From the NCBI RefSeq assembly GCF_963666255.1, contig NZ_OY762655.1, positions 310,001 to 374,000 on the forward strand: a DNA stretch of 64,000 nucleotides, in the 5' to 3' direction. Positions 1 through 8,871 of the stretch are shown piece after piece. The notes under the pieces were generated by a model, which saw only the letters and a list, made by a program, of their open reading frames with translations, ran no database searches and had not been told where the DNA came from. This DNA is from an uncultured Propionivibrio sp. Lineage in GTDB: Bacteria; Pseudomonadota; Gammaproteobacteria; Burkholderiales; Rhodocyclaceae. Both the position numbers and the translations under genes were made by a program. Positions within the stretch are counted from its first letter, which is position 1. Every line of letters starts with the position of its first letter.

Positions 1-27
1 AATACAGAAACTGCGGCGATTGAGCAT
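1..27 (-). CDS. N-terminus of a leftward gene, possibly exported (partial)
   Basis: Only nine codons lie in the window, reading MLNRRSFCI. The ATG is preceded on the minus strand by a good ribosome binding site (CAGGAGAG, about 6 bases upstream), which makes this a credible gene start. The RR-S-F motif near the N-terminus is compatible with a twin-arginine or other export signal, but the hydrophobic stretch would lie outside the window. It is transcribed away from the LysR gene at 237, the usual arrangement of a LysR regulator and its target. The function cannot be told from this fragment. Confidence 0.55.
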
Positions 28-236
28 GTTTGTCTCTCCTGAAAATCGAATCCACGGCATCCTGATGGTGGTCCCTGTTCCCCGTGGATGTGTCTGGTAT
101 CGGGGCCGCGACCGCTGTTGTTCTTTGACCAATCGAGGCTATTATTCGGATTTGTGCAAATAAATAAAATATTAATTTTTTCTTGAGTCGATAGAATTTA
201 TTTATATTGACTCGGGCAAACGGGCAGAGGGCGGTC
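28..236. promoter_or_regulatory. Divergent promoter region with candidate LysR operator
   Basis: This intergenic stretch separates the leftward partial gene from the rightward LysR gene and turns markedly AT-rich at 145-208. It holds an imperfect inverted repeat, GAGTCGAT at 185-192 and ATTGACTC at 206-213 (one G-T mismatch, 13-base spacer), lying just upstream of the chosen GTG start at 237. Position and symmetry suit an autoregulatory LysR site. Its role is inferred from location only. Confidence 0.4.
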
Positions 237-1112
237 GTGGACGAAAAAGACTGGCGGATTCTCAAGGTGATCGCGGAAGAGAAGAACGTGACCAAGGCCT
301 CGGCACGCCTGTTCATTTCGCAGCCGGCGCTGACCTACCGTCTTAAGCGGATCGAGGCGGAACTGGGCGCGCGACTGCTCACGCGGGTGCCGACTGGCGT
401 CGTACTCACGCCGCAGGGCGAGCATCTGCTGAAATATGCCGAAGAGATGCTGATACGGCTGGCAATCGTCAAGGACCAGGTCAAGAACATCGAAAGCAAG
501 GTCGAAGGGCCGCTGCGTCTGGGCTCGTCCGGGATCTTCGCGCACTATGTCCTGCCGGGCCTGTTTAAAGGATTTCTTGGCCGCTATCCAAAAGTTGAGA
601 TCTCGCTGAAAACCGCGCTGAGTTTCCAGATTGTCGATATGCTCGAACGCCAGGAAATTTCGATTGGCATCGTGCGCGGCGAGCACGACTGGTCCGGTGA
701 CAAAGTGCTGCTGACCGAAGAACCGGTGTCGCTGGTCTCAAGCGAGGCGATCGGCCCCGACGATTTGCTGACGCGTCCGCATATCCGTTATGGCACGGAT
801 ACCTCGCTGAAGAAAATGCTCGACGAATGGTGGCGACTCAACTTTGACTCGCCGCCGAAGACGACGATGGAGGTCAATACGATGGATATCGCCCGCCAGA
901 TGGTCCTGCATGGTCTCGGCTGGACGATGTTGCCGCGCATCGGGCTGCCGGAGGGCGACGGCTTGTGCGTTCAACCTCTGTTCTGGCCCGATGGCTCACC
1001 CGTAACGCGCCGGACCTGGCTGTTCTGCTCGGCGCCGGCCAGGGAGTTGCAAACCGTGAGCGCGTTTATCGACTACGCCGTCGCCGAATTGCAGGGTTCC
1101 GCCCGGCGGTGA
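237..1112 (+). CDS. LysR-family transcriptional regulator
   Basis: The protein has about 291 residues. An N-terminal winged helix-turn-helix (roughly residues 3-62, with the typical VTKASARLFISQPALTYRLKRIEAELG pattern split around the recognition helix) is followed by a LysR substrate-binding domain (about 85-285). I chose the GTG at 237 because an AGAGG sequence lies 6 bases upstream. An in-frame TTG at 207 has no ribosome binding site and falls inside a palindrome. The gene is divergent from the partial gene at the left edge, which is the most likely target. The effector is unknown. Confidence 0.85.
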   Translation: MDEKDWRILKVIAEEKNVTKASARLFISQPALTYRLKRIEAELGARLLTRVPTGVVLTPQGEHLLKYAEEMLIRLAIVKDQVKNIESKVEGPLRLGSSGIFAHYVLPGLFKGFLGRYPKVEISLKTALSFQIVDMLERQEISIGIVRGEHDWSGDKVLLTEEPVSLVSSEAIGPDDLLTRPHIRYGTDTSLKKMLDEWWRLNFDSPPKTTMEVNTMDIARQMVLHGLGWTMLPRIGLPEGDGLCVQPLFWPDGSPVTRRTWLFCSAPARELQTVSAFIDYAVAELQGSARR

Positions 1113-1131
1113 CGCACGGGGGGGAAGCTTC

Positions 1132-2016
1132 TTACTGGATGTCGCTCGATTGGGAGAGGATTTTTGCCTGATTGACGAACAGATTGATCAGTTTCTCGTG
1201 GATCGAGGCGCGTTGCCACAGGATGCCGAGTTGCCGGGGGCGCGTGTTGATCGGGAGCGGCAGGCGGACGATACGCGAGGTGATCGCGGCCGGCATGACG
1301 GTGTCCGGCACCAGCGCGACGCCGACGCCGCGTCCGACCAGGGTGGCGATCGCCGACAGATGGCTGAGTTCGATGCGTTCGCGCGGGACGATGTTGGCGA
1401 TGCGCAGATAATGATCGACCTGCTGACCGCCCCATTGCTTTCGATCGAAGCGGATGAAGGGTTGCGTGCGTAATAATTCGTGCGGGTCCTTGTCGGCCAG
1501 CGACAGCGGCGCCAGGGCGATCAGCTTCTCTTCACGCAACTGTTGCCAGACCAGCGTCTTCGGCAAGGAAAATAGTGGGTGCAGGCAGACCGCCGCATCG
1601 AGATCGCCGTGCTGGACTTCGTTGAACAGTTCGGACGACAGGGCCGGCTTGATGTGGAAACGCAGGTCGGGATAGGCGATCACCAGTTGCGCGACGACCT
1701 CAGGGACGAGCGATTCAACTGCGGTATTGATCGAGCCGAGCCGCAATTCGCCGCTGACTTCGCCAAGATTGGCGGCCGCCTTGAGGTTGGCGGCGTCCTG
1801 AAGCAGGGTGCGCGCACCTTCGATAACGCGATAGCCGGCCTCGGTCGGACGTACCGTCTTGCCGACCCGGGTGACGAGTTCGACGCCGATCTCGCCTTCG
1901 AGCGCCTTGATCTGTTGCGCCACCGCCGCAGCAGTGATGTTGAGTCGGCGTGATGCTTCCGCCATCGAGCCGGTGTCGACGGTCATCAGAAAGGCATGGA
2001 GAAAAGCGGTTTTCAT
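1132..2016 (-). CDS. LysR-family transcriptional regulator
   Basis: A 294-residue LysR protein: helix-turn-helix at about residues 1-60 (AFLMTVDTGSMAEASRRLNI, then the AAAVAQQIKALE recognition helix), and an effector-binding domain at about 90-290. It converges with the preceding LysR gene, with only 19 bases between their stop codons. It is divergent from the kor-type operon that begins about 400 bases away, so it is a candidate regulator of that operon. That link rests on gene order only. Confidence 0.85.
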   Translation of the reverse strand: MKTAFLHAFLMTVDTGSMAEASRRLNITAAAVAQQIKALEGEIGVELVTRVGKTVRPTEAGYRVIEGARTLLQDAANLKAAANLGEVSGELRLGSINTAVESLVPEVVAQLVIAYPDLRFHIKPALSSELFNEVQHGDLDAAVCLHPLFSLPKTLVWQQLREEKLIALAPLSLADKDPHELLRTQPFIRFDRKQWGGQQVDHYLRIANIVPRERIELSHLSAIATLVGRGVGVALVPDTVMPAAITSRIVRLPLPINTRPRQLGILWQRASIHEKLINLFVNQAKILSQSSDIQ

Positions 2017-2420
2017 AGAAGAAACATTTTATATCTTCTTATGATAGGCAACACCTATTTATCTTTGGTCTTCTTTTGACGATACTTCGCGGCACCGAAT
2101 GCCAGCATCGGCGCGTTCCGCGCCTTCCCAGCGCCGCATGAAATATGCCGAATCAGTGCGGTTCGATGCGCGATTCGGCGCAACGACATGGTCATCCGTG
2201 CTTTCGTGGGCTACAGTCAGGAGACCGGCTTTTGCCTGACGGCAAAGTGTCGGGAACCTCGGCTGGTCAGCGTGTCTAACCACGTTGGGCGCGTTTTGGC
2301 CCGATGGCGTTTCGGAGTGTCGTGCAAGCGAGGGATGTCGCACGAAGAGATTTTGCAGTACCTATGGCGCGGCGACGTGTCGCCGGAATTTGCAGAACCA
2401 ACACTGGAGTTACAACGCAC
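2017..2420. promoter_or_regulatory. Long divergent intergenic region (about 400 bases)
   Basis: This region lies between a leftward LysR gene and the rightward kor-type operon. Near the LysR end is a short perfect palindrome, ATAGG at 2044-2048 and CCTAT at 2054-2058 with a 5-base spacer, a plausible LysR half-site pair. I see no credible gene here. The open frame extending korC upstream to an ATG at 2304 has no ribosome binding site and encodes an Arg-rich stretch unlike the rest of the protein, so I treat 2304-2420 as leader. Confidence 0.4.
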
Positions 2421-4208
2421 GTGAAACCGACGAATACAGGCGGGCACGACTATTATCACAAGGTGGTGGATTGCCAATGGGCGTGTCCGGCCCATACCCC
2501 CGTCCCGGAATACATCCGGCTGATCGCTGGGGGACGCTACTCCGAAGCCTACATGATCAACTGGCGGTCGAACGTCTTCCCGGGCATCCTCGGGCGCGTC
2601 TGCGACCGTCCCTGCGAACCGGCGTGCCGTCGCGGCCGCATCGACAATGAGCCGGTGGCGATCTGCCGCCTGAAGCGTGTCGCGGCCGACCTCAAGGACG
2701 ATATCGCCGATCAGATGCCGAAAGTGGCGAAGAAAAACGGCAAGCGCGTCGCCTGTATCGGTGCCGGTCCGGCCTCGCTGACGGTGGCCCGTGACCTCGT
2801 CGTTCAGGGCTATGACGTGACCATCTTCGATTCCGGCAAGGCGCCGGGCGGCATGGTCCGTACACAGATCCCGAAGTTCCGTCTGCCGGATAGCGTCATT
2901 GACGAGGAATGCCAGTACATCCTCGATCTCGGCGTCAATCTGCGTCTCAACCACTGGGTCAAGAGCCTCAAGTCGCTGGTCGAGGATGAGCAGTGGGATG
3001 CCGTGTTTGTTGGCACCGGCGCGCCGCGCGGTCGCGACGCCGACATTCCGGGACGCAAGGAAGCGGCCAGTCATATCCACATCGGTATCGAGTGGCTCGC
3101 CAACGTCGCCTTCGGCCACGTCAAGACCGTTTCGCCGCGGGTCATCGTGCTCGGTGGCGGCAACACGGCGATGGACTGCTGCCGTTCGGCGCGTCGTCTT
3201 GGCGGTACCGACGTCAAGGTTGTCGTGCGCAGCTCGTTCGAGGAAATGAAGGCGTCGCCCTGGGAAAAGGAAGAGGCGATCCACGAGCAGATCCCGATCA
3301 TCAACATGCATGTGCCGAAAGAATTTGTCCATGACAACGGCAAACTGACGGGCGTCAAGTTCGAGGTCGTGCGTGCCGAGTACGACAGTCAGGGACGCCG
3401 CAACTTGGTGCCTTCCGGCGAACCCGATGTCTTCATCGAGTGCGACGAGGTGCTGGTCGCCATCGGTCAGGAGAACGCCTTCCCCTGGATTGAGAAGGAC
3501 ATCGGTCTCGAATTCAACAAGTACGGCCTGCCGGTGCTCGACAAGGAAACCTTCCAGTCCACCGTGCCGAAGGTCTTCTTCGGCGGCGATTCGGCCTTCG
3601 GTCCGAAGAACATCATCACGGCCGTTGCGCATGGTCATGCGGCGGCGATTTCGATCGACCTGTTCTGCAAGGGGCTGCGCGTCGATGAACGTCCGGCGCC
3701 GCTCTACAACCTGGTCAGCCAGAAGATGGGCATCCACGAGTGGAGCTATGACAACCAGGTGTCCGAGGAAGGGCGCAAGAAGGTTCCCGTGAAGTCGCTC
3801 GAGAAGACGCTGCGGGACATCAAGCTCGAACTCGAACTGGGCTTCGATCCGTTCATGGCGTGCTCGGAGGCCGAGCGTTGCCTCAACTGCGACGTCGAAA
3901 CGGTGTTCTCGCCGAAGGTCTGTATCGAGTGCGATGCCTGTACCGATATCTGCCCGACCGAGTGCATCAGCTTCACGGCCAACGGCGAGGAAGAGGATCT
4001 GCGCGGACGCCTGAAGGCACCAGCAAAGAATACCGACCAGGCCTTGCTTGTCTCCGACATCCTGAAGACCGGGCGGGTCATGGTCAAGGATGAAAACATC
4101 TGTCTGCATTGCGGCATGTGTGCCGAGCGTTGCCCGACGGGCGCCTGGGATATGCAGAAGTTTACGTTACACAGCGCCCAGGCCGGCATGGAGGTTCCGA
4201 GAACATGA
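2421..4208 (+). CDS. korC: NAD(P)-dependent FAD/iron-sulfur oxidoreductase (KorC-type, GltD-like)
   Basis: About 595 residues, combining a GltD-like flavoprotein with a ferredoxin tail. N-terminal cysteine clusters (CQWACPAH and CDRPCEPACRRG) are those that hold Fe-S clusters in glutamate synthase small subunits. The FAD site IGAGPASLTVARDL is at about residues 113-126 and a second dinucleotide site, VLGGGNTAMD, at about 243-252. The C-terminus has two 4Fe-4S motifs, CIECDACTDICP and CLHCGMCAERCP. I place the start at a GTG with GGAG about 11 bases upstream. An ATG at 2304 would add 39 residues. Overlapping the 2-oxoacid oxidoreductase genes, it probably passes electrons between NAD(P)H and KorAB, as described for the 2-oxoglutarate:NADP oxidoreductase of Azoarcus evansii. 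Confidence 0.8.
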   Translation: MKPTNTGGHDYYHKVVDCQWACPAHTPVPEYIRLIAGGRYSEAYMINWRSNVFPGILGRVCDRPCEPACRRGRIDNEPVAICRLKRVAADLKDDIADQMPKVAKKNGKRVACIGAGPASLTVARDLVVQGYDVTIFDSGKAPGGMVRTQIPKFRLPDSVIDEECQYILDLGVNLRLNHWVKSLKSLVEDEQWDAVFVGTGAPRGRDADIPGRKEAASHIHIGIEWLANVAFGHVKTVSPRVIVLGGGNTAMDCCRSARRLGGTDVKVVVRSSFEEMKASPWEKEEAIHEQIPIINMHVPKEFVHDNGKLTGVKFEVVRAEYDSQGRRNLVPSGEPDVFIECDEVLVAIGQENAFPWIEKDIGLEFNKYGLPVLDKETFQSTVPKVFFGGDSAFGPKNIITAVAHGHAAAISIDLFCKGLRVDERPAPLYNLVSQKMGIHEWSYDNQVSEEGRKKVPVKSLEKTLRDIKLELELGFDPFMACSEAERCLNCDVETVFSPKVCIECDACTDICPTECISFTANGEEEDLRGRLKAPAKNTDQALLVSDILKTGRVMVKDENICLHCGMCAERCPTGAWDMQKFTLHSAQAGMEVPRT

Positions 4209-6055
4209 GTTCCGTACAGTCAGTGCAAAAAACCAACGACTTCGTCATCAAGTTCGCCAACATCAACGGCACCGGCTCGGCGTCGGCGAACGAGCTTTTC
4301 GCGCGTGCCATCATGGGCATGGGCGTGCCGGTGGCGCCGCGCAACATCTTCCCGTCGAACATCCAGGGGATGCCGACATGGTATGAAGTTCGCGTTTCCG
4401 GCGAAGGCTGGCTCGGCCGCCGCGGCGGTTGCGAAATGATGGTGGCGATGAACCCGCAGACCTGGGATCGCGACGTTGCCGAACTCGCGCCGGGCGGCTA
4501 CCTGTTCTACGACTCGACCAAGATGCTGCCGCGCTCGCGTTTCCGCGACGACATTGTCGTGCTCGGCCTGCCGCTGACCGACATCTGCACACGCGAGTAC
4601 ACCGATCCGCGCCAGCGCATGCTGATGAAGAACATCATGTATGTCGGCGCGCTGACAGCGCTGCTCGACATGGACTTCAAGGCGGTCGAAGGGCTGATCA
4701 CGCAGCAGTATCGCGGCAAGGACAAGCTGATCGCCTCCAACCTGCAGGCGCTGAAGACCGGCTACGAAGAGGCCAAGGCGGCCTTCGACTGCCCGATCGG
4801 CCTGCGCGTCGAGCGTTCGGACATGGTCGGCGACCGCATCTTCGTCAATGGTAACGACGCCTGCGGCCTCGGCGCGGTATACGGCGGCGCGACGGTCGCA
4901 GCCTGGTATCCGATCACGCCCTCGACCTCGGTCATCGAGTCGTTCAGCAGCTATTGCCGCAAATTCCGCACCGATCCGAACAACGGCATGGCGCGTTATG
5001 CGATCGTCCAGTGCGAAGACGAACTGGCCTCGATCGGCATGGTCATCGGCGCCTCATGGAACGGCGCGCGGGCCTTTACCGCGACGTCCGGCCCGGGCAT
5101 CTCGCTGATGCAGGAATTCTTCGGTCTCGCCTATTTTGCCGAAGTGCCGGCGGTGATCTTCAACGTCCAGCGCGGCGGTCCCTCGACCGGCATGCCGACG
5201 CGGACGCAGCAGTCGGACCTGCTCACCTGTGCCTATGCTTCGCACGGCGATACCAAGCACGTCCTGCTCTTCCCGGAAGATCCGTACGAGTGCTTCACCT
5301 TCGGCGCGCAAGCCTTCGATCTTGCCGAGCGTCTCCAGACGCCGGTCTTCGTCATGGCCGATCTTGACATCGGCATGAACGAGGTGCTGTGCAAGCCCTT
5401 CGACTGGGACGACAGCCGTCGTTACGATCGCGGCAAGGTGATGAGCGCCGCCGACCTCGATGCCGGCAAGAATTTCGGCCGCTATCTCGACGTCGATGGC
5501 GATGGCATTCCCTATCGCACGATTCCGGCGACGCACCCGACCAAGGGCGCCTTCTTCAGCCGTGGTACGACGCGTAATGCCTACGCCAAGTACAGCGAGA
5601 CCGGCACCGACTACGTCTACAACATGGAACGTCTGCGTCGCAAGCTCGCGACGGCGCGCAAGCTGGTGCCGGCACCGGTGGTTAAGAAGGCCGCCTTGCC
5701 GACCCGCTTTGGCGCCATCTACTACGGCTCGACGAGCCCGGCGATGGCCGAAGCCTTTGCCTTGCTCGAGGAACAGCACATTCACGTCGATATCATGCGG
5801 GTGCGTGGTTTCCCGTTCGCCGACGAGGTCGTCGATTTCATCAACGACCACGACCAGGTCTTTGTCGTCGAGCAGAACGAAGCCGGACAGCTGCGCATGC
5901 TGCTCGTCAATGAATGCGAAATCGATCCGAAGCGCCTGGTTCGCGTGCTGCATTACGACGGAACGCCGATCACCGCGGGCTTCATCGCCGGCAAGATCGC
6001 CGATGCCGTGAAACAAGACAACGTCACTCCGCTTCGCAAACAGGTGGCCTCATGA
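4205..6055 (+). CDS. korA: 2-oxoacid:acceptor oxidoreductase, fused gamma-alpha subunit (KorA)
   Basis: 616 residues. The first 190 or so form the gamma domain (IKFANINGTGSASANELFARA), which interacts with CoA and the acceptor. From about residue 210 comes the alpha (PYR-type thiamine) domain, with GNDACGLGAVYGGATVAAWYPITPS and SGPGISLMQEFFGLA. The ATG overlaps the korC stop (ATGA), and its own stop overlaps the korB start in the same way, which indicates translational coupling of three subunits. The enzyme oxidatively decarboxylates a 2-oxoacid to its acyl-CoA. 2-Oxoglutarate is favoured by the similarity of the three-gene set to korCAB; the substrate cannot be read from the sequence. Confidence 0.85.
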   Translation: MSSVQSVQKTNDFVIKFANINGTGSASANELFARAIMGMGVPVAPRNIFPSNIQGMPTWYEVRVSGEGWLGRRGGCEMMVAMNPQTWDRDVAELAPGGYLFYDSTKMLPRSRFRDDIVVLGLPLTDICTREYTDPRQRMLMKNIMYVGALTALLDMDFKAVEGLITQQYRGKDKLIASNLQALKTGYEEAKAAFDCPIGLRVERSDMVGDRIFVNGNDACGLGAVYGGATVAAWYPITPSTSVIESFSSYCRKFRTDPNNGMARYAIVQCEDELASIGMVIGASWNGARAFTATSGPGISLMQEFFGLAYFAEVPAVIFNVQRGGPSTGMPTRTQQSDLLTCAYASHGDTKHVLLFPEDPYECFTFGAQAFDLAERLQTPVFVMADLDIGMNEVLCKPFDWDDSRRYDRGKVMSAADLDAGKNFGRYLDVDGDGIPYRTIPATHPTKGAFFSRGTTRNAYAKYSETGTDYVYNMERLRRKLATARKLVPAPVVKKAALPTRFGAIYYGSTSPAMAEAFALLEEQHIHVDIMRVRGFPFADEVVDFINDHDQVFVVEQNEAGQLRMLLVNECEIDPKRLVRVLHYDGTPITAGFIAGKIADAVKQDNVTPLRKQVAS

Positions 6056-7116
6056 CTTATCTCGCCAAACCCAAACTGCTGCGCCCCGATACCCCGAAAA
6101 ACGCCGTCGGCTACACCAAGCGCGACTACGAGGGCGCGATTTCGACCCTCTGCGCCGGTTGCGGCCACGACTCGATCAGCGCCTCGATCGTCCAGGCCTG
6201 CTTCGACCTCGACATCGAACCGCATCGCGTCGCCAAGCTCTCCGGCATCGGGTGTTCGTCGAAGACGCCGGACTACTTCCTCGGCGCGTCGCACGGTTTC
6301 AACACCACGCACGGACGGATGCCGTCGGTATTGACCGGCGCCGCCGTCGCCAACCGCGACCTGCTGTATCTCGGCATTTCCGGTGACGGTGACTCGGCCT
6401 CGATCGGTATCGGCCAGTTCGCCCACGCCATGCGTCGCGGCGTCAACATGACCTACATCGTCGAGAACAACGGCGTGTATGGCCTGACCAAGGGGCAGTT
6501 CTCGGCGACCGCCGACAAGGGCTCGAAGAGCAAGCGCGGCGTCATCAACAACGACACGCCGATCGATCTCGTCTCTCTCGCCCTGCAACTCGGCGCGAGC
6601 TATGTCGCCCGCAGCTTCTCCGGCGACAAGGAGCAGCTGATCCCGCTGATCAAGGGCGCCATGCGTCACCGCGGCCCGGCCCTGATCGACGTCATCAGCC
6701 CCTGCGTGACCTTCAACAACCACCAGGGCTCGACGCGCAGCTACGACTACGTGCGCGAGCACAACGAGGCAATCAACCGCGTCGACGTCATCCTGCCGCG
6801 TGACAAGATCACCGCCAGCTATGCGCCGGGCGAACTTCGTCGCGTCGTCCAGCATGACGGTTCGGTATTGATGTTACGCAAGCTGCATGCCGACTACGAT
6901 CCCTCGGATCGCGTCGGGGCGATGAACTACCTCCAGGAACGGCAGGCGGTCGGCGAAATCGTCACCGGCCTCATCTATGTTGACAGCAGCGCGGAAGACC
7001 TGCATCGTTACCTCAATACGGTCGAAACGCCGCTGAACAAGCTCGGTGATGCCGATCTTTGTCCGGGGTCGAAAGCGCTTGAAGCGCTCAACGCTTCGCT
7101 GCGCTGCAATCCGTAA
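6052..7116 (+). CDS. korB: 2-oxoacid:acceptor oxidoreductase, beta subunit (KorB)
   Basis: 354 residues, the thiamine-diphosphate subunit. The ThDP/Mg motif GDGDSASIGIGQ followed by VENNGVYGLTKGQ is intact. The cysteines expected to hold the single 4Fe-4S cluster of beta subunits are present: CAGCGH near residue 29, GIGC near 66 and SPC near 220. The start overlaps the korA stop as ATGA. The gene is longer than a minimal beta subunit, with a C-terminal extension of about 80 residues after the catalytic core. It closes the kor-type operon; a HAD-family gene follows 57 bases later. Confidence 0.87.
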   Translation: MTYLAKPKLLRPDTPKNAVGYTKRDYEGAISTLCAGCGHDSISASIVQACFDLDIEPHRVAKLSGIGCSSKTPDYFLGASHGFNTTHGRMPSVLTGAAVANRDLLYLGISGDGDSASIGIGQFAHAMRRGVNMTYIVENNGVYGLTKGQFSATADKGSKSKRGVINNDTPIDLVSLALQLGASYVARSFSGDKEQLIPLIKGAMRHRGPALIDVISPCVTFNNHQGSTRSYDYVREHNEAINRVDVILPRDKITASYAPGELRRVVQHDGSVLMLRKLHADYDPSDRVGAMNYLQERQAVGEIVTGLIYVDSSAEDLHRYLNTVETPLNKLGDADLCPGSKALEALNASLRCNP

Positions 7117-7173
7117 GGCAGTGTCGGCGGCAGGCGTCCGCCTGCCGCCACCTTCTTGAGGGAGAAACTTAGA

Positions 7174-7893
7174 ATGGCTTTACGAGCAATCATTTTCTGC
7201 GTGGACGGGACGCTCGCCAACACCGAGCGCGACGGCCACCGGCCGGCCTTCAACGCGGCGTTCGCCGAAATGGGTCTGCCGTGGCACTGGGGCGAATCGT
7301 TCTATGGCACCTTGCTGGTCAAGGGCAGCGGTCTTGAGCGGGTGCGCTTCTATGCCGAGCACTTCGATCCGGCGACCTTCGCCCGGCCCGACTTCGAGGA
7401 ATTCATCCAGCGGCTGTACGAACTCAAGACGCGCAACTACCAGCGTTTGCTGGCAGCCGGCGCGATTCCCCTGCGTGCCGATATCGGCAGCCTGATCTGC
7501 GATGCGCGGACCGAAGGCGTGCGTCTGGCGATTGCGTCGAATTCGCGTCTCGACAATATCGTCGGTCTGTTGCGGGCGAATCTCGGACCGAACGCCGACG
7601 CCTGGTTCGACGCAATCGTCTCCAGCGACGTGGTCAAGGTGCCGAAGCCTGCGCCGGATGCCTACAAGAAAGTGCTCGAACTGCTCAATCTGCCGCCGCG
7701 CGACTGCCTTGCCGTCGAAAACACGACGGCCGGGCTGGAGGCCAGCGTCGCCGCCGGTATCCCGACCGTGGTGACGATGCGCAGCTACGCCAAGGAAGAC
7801 GAGTATTACGGTGCGCGGCTGGTGTTGCACGAAACCGAGCAGCTCTCGCTTGAGAAGCTGCGCCTCTGGCACGCGACGGCGAGTACCTCGTAG
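7174..7893 (+). CDS. HAD-superfamily CbbY-like protein lacking the nucleophile Asp
   Basis: 239 residues, with the fold signature of the beta-phosphoglucomutase/CbbY branch of HAD hydrolases: a cap domain at about 20-100, then a Rossmannoid core. Motif I reads IIFCVDGTLANTE, so the catalytic Asp of D-x-D-G-T is Cys9 while Asp11 is kept. Motif II is IASNSR (about 120-125). Motif III is K158 in KPAPDAY. Motif IV is VENTTAG, with Asn183 in place of the usual second acid. Two changes at the Mg/phosphoryl site suggest a non-phosphatase or altered chemistry. The start follows an AGGGAG ribosome binding site. It may be co-transcribed with the kor genes; the role is unknown. Confidence 0.75.
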   Translation: MALRAIIFCVDGTLANTERDGHRPAFNAAFAEMGLPWHWGESFYGTLLVKGSGLERVRFYAEHFDPATFARPDFEEFIQRLYELKTRNYQRLLAAGAIPLRADIGSLICDARTEGVRLAIASNSRLDNIVGLLRANLGPNADAWFDAIVSSDVVKVPKPAPDAYKKVLELLNLPPRDCLAVENTTAGLEASVAAGIPTVVTMRSYAKEDEYYGARLVLHETEQLSLEKLRLWHATASTS

Positions 7894-7921
7894 TTTTTTC
7901 GCCGACGTCGGCGGCATCCTC

Positions 7922-7957
7922 AAAAACGGCATCGCATCGCGATGCCGTTTTCATTTT
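7922..7957. terminator. Bidirectional rho-independent terminator
   Basis: A perfect 13-base inverted repeat has arms AAAACGGCATCGC (7923-7935) and GCGATGCCGTTTT (7939-7951) with a 3-base loop. T-runs lie on both sides, so it can end transcription of the HAD gene (+) and of the metallophosphoesterase gene (-). The stop codon of the latter lies at the edge of the stem. Confidence 0.8.
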
Positions 7958-8871
7958 GATGGGTGCGAATGCGGCTCGACGCGGAAGAGGGCCGGGTCCT
8001 CGTCGTCGATCGTGATCTTGATCCAGCCGAGAAAGGGATAGCCGAAGGATTCGGCGCGGGTGAAATTCTCGATCCGGCGCGTGCTGCCGGGCACGTAAAG
8101 CGGATGGTCGACGCGCTGCCAGTGCGTGTCGCCGTGCAGCAGCAGGACCTGTCCTGGAAATTTCAACGTCTCGTCGCGCAGCGTCTCGAGCAGTTCGCGG
8201 AACCCGGCATTCGGCAAGCCCTGAGCGAATTCCTTGAAACCGGGATTGGCCTGCATGGCGATGACGATGCCGGCACGCCTCTCCTGGCGGGCGAGGGCGA
8301 AACCCTGTTTGAGCCAGGCGATGACGGCGGGATTGCGGGCGCTGAACTCGGCGGTCGGTGCCTGACCGAGTCCATGGTTGTTGTCCGGCCCCGGTACGTT
8401 CAGCGTGAGCAACAGCAGCGGGCCGTGCCGCCAGCGGACGTGTTCGGAGCGTTCGGAGGACTGGCGTTCGAGCGGGATGCGCTTTTGTCCGAGCGACACG
8501 GGGTCGGCGAAGAAAATCTCTCGCAGTTTCTGCAACCGTTCGAGTTCGTCGAAATGCCCGGCGGGCAGACGTTTGCAATCGGTCCATTCGTTGTCGCCGG
8601 GCAGGTAGATGAAGGGCGAGCGCGAGGCATCGAAGAGCTGGTGGCGATCTCGGAAGAGCTCGTCGCTGCAGCGCGTCTTGCTGTGCTTGAGGTCGCCGAC
8701 GTGAATGACGAAATCCGGCGCTTCGTCATCGATGTCCTCGAGCATGCGCGGGAAGGCGCGGCGCTCGTAATCGCTGTAGGGCGTATCGCCGATCAGCACG
8801 AAGCGCCAGTGGTCGGCCTGCGCCGCGCTCACGGCGATAAACAGTGCGAGCGCGACGAGCAGGCGTCTCAT
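7951..8871 (-). CDS. Secreted metallophosphoesterase
   Basis: 306 residues with a cleavable signal peptide ([19 protein letters not shown], probable cut before DHW), so the protein is probably periplasmic. Calcineurin-like phosphoesterase motifs are visible: IGDTPYSD near the mature N-terminus, [18 protein letters not shown] in the place of the usual GNHE, and LLHGDTHW near the C-terminus. The substrate is unknown. Its ATG overlaps the mutS stop codon (ATGA), so it is probably translated from the mutS transcript, an odd pairing of a cytoplasmic repair protein with an exported hydrolase. Confidence 0.8.
   Translation of the reverse strand: MRRLLVALALFIAVSAAQADHWRFVLIGDTPYSDYERRAFPRMLEDIDDEAPDFVIHVGDLKHSKTRCSDELFRDRHQLFDASRSPFIYLPGDNEWTDCKRLPAGHFDELERLQKLREIFFADPVSLGQKRIPLERQSSERSEHVRWRHGPLLLLTLNVPGPDNNHGLGQAPTAEFSARNPAVIAWLKQGFALARQERRAGIVIAMQANPGFKEFAQGLPNAGFRELLETLRDETLKFPGQVLLLHGDTHWQRVDHPLYVPGSTRRIENFTRAESFGYPFLGWIKITIDDEDPALFRVEPHSHPSK

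Noticed and set aside
2217-4109. Long open frame on the minus strand opposite korC
   Set aside because: It mirrors the codon pattern of korC, encodes no recognisable domain and lacks a ribosome binding site. GC-rich genes commonly produce such antisense frames.
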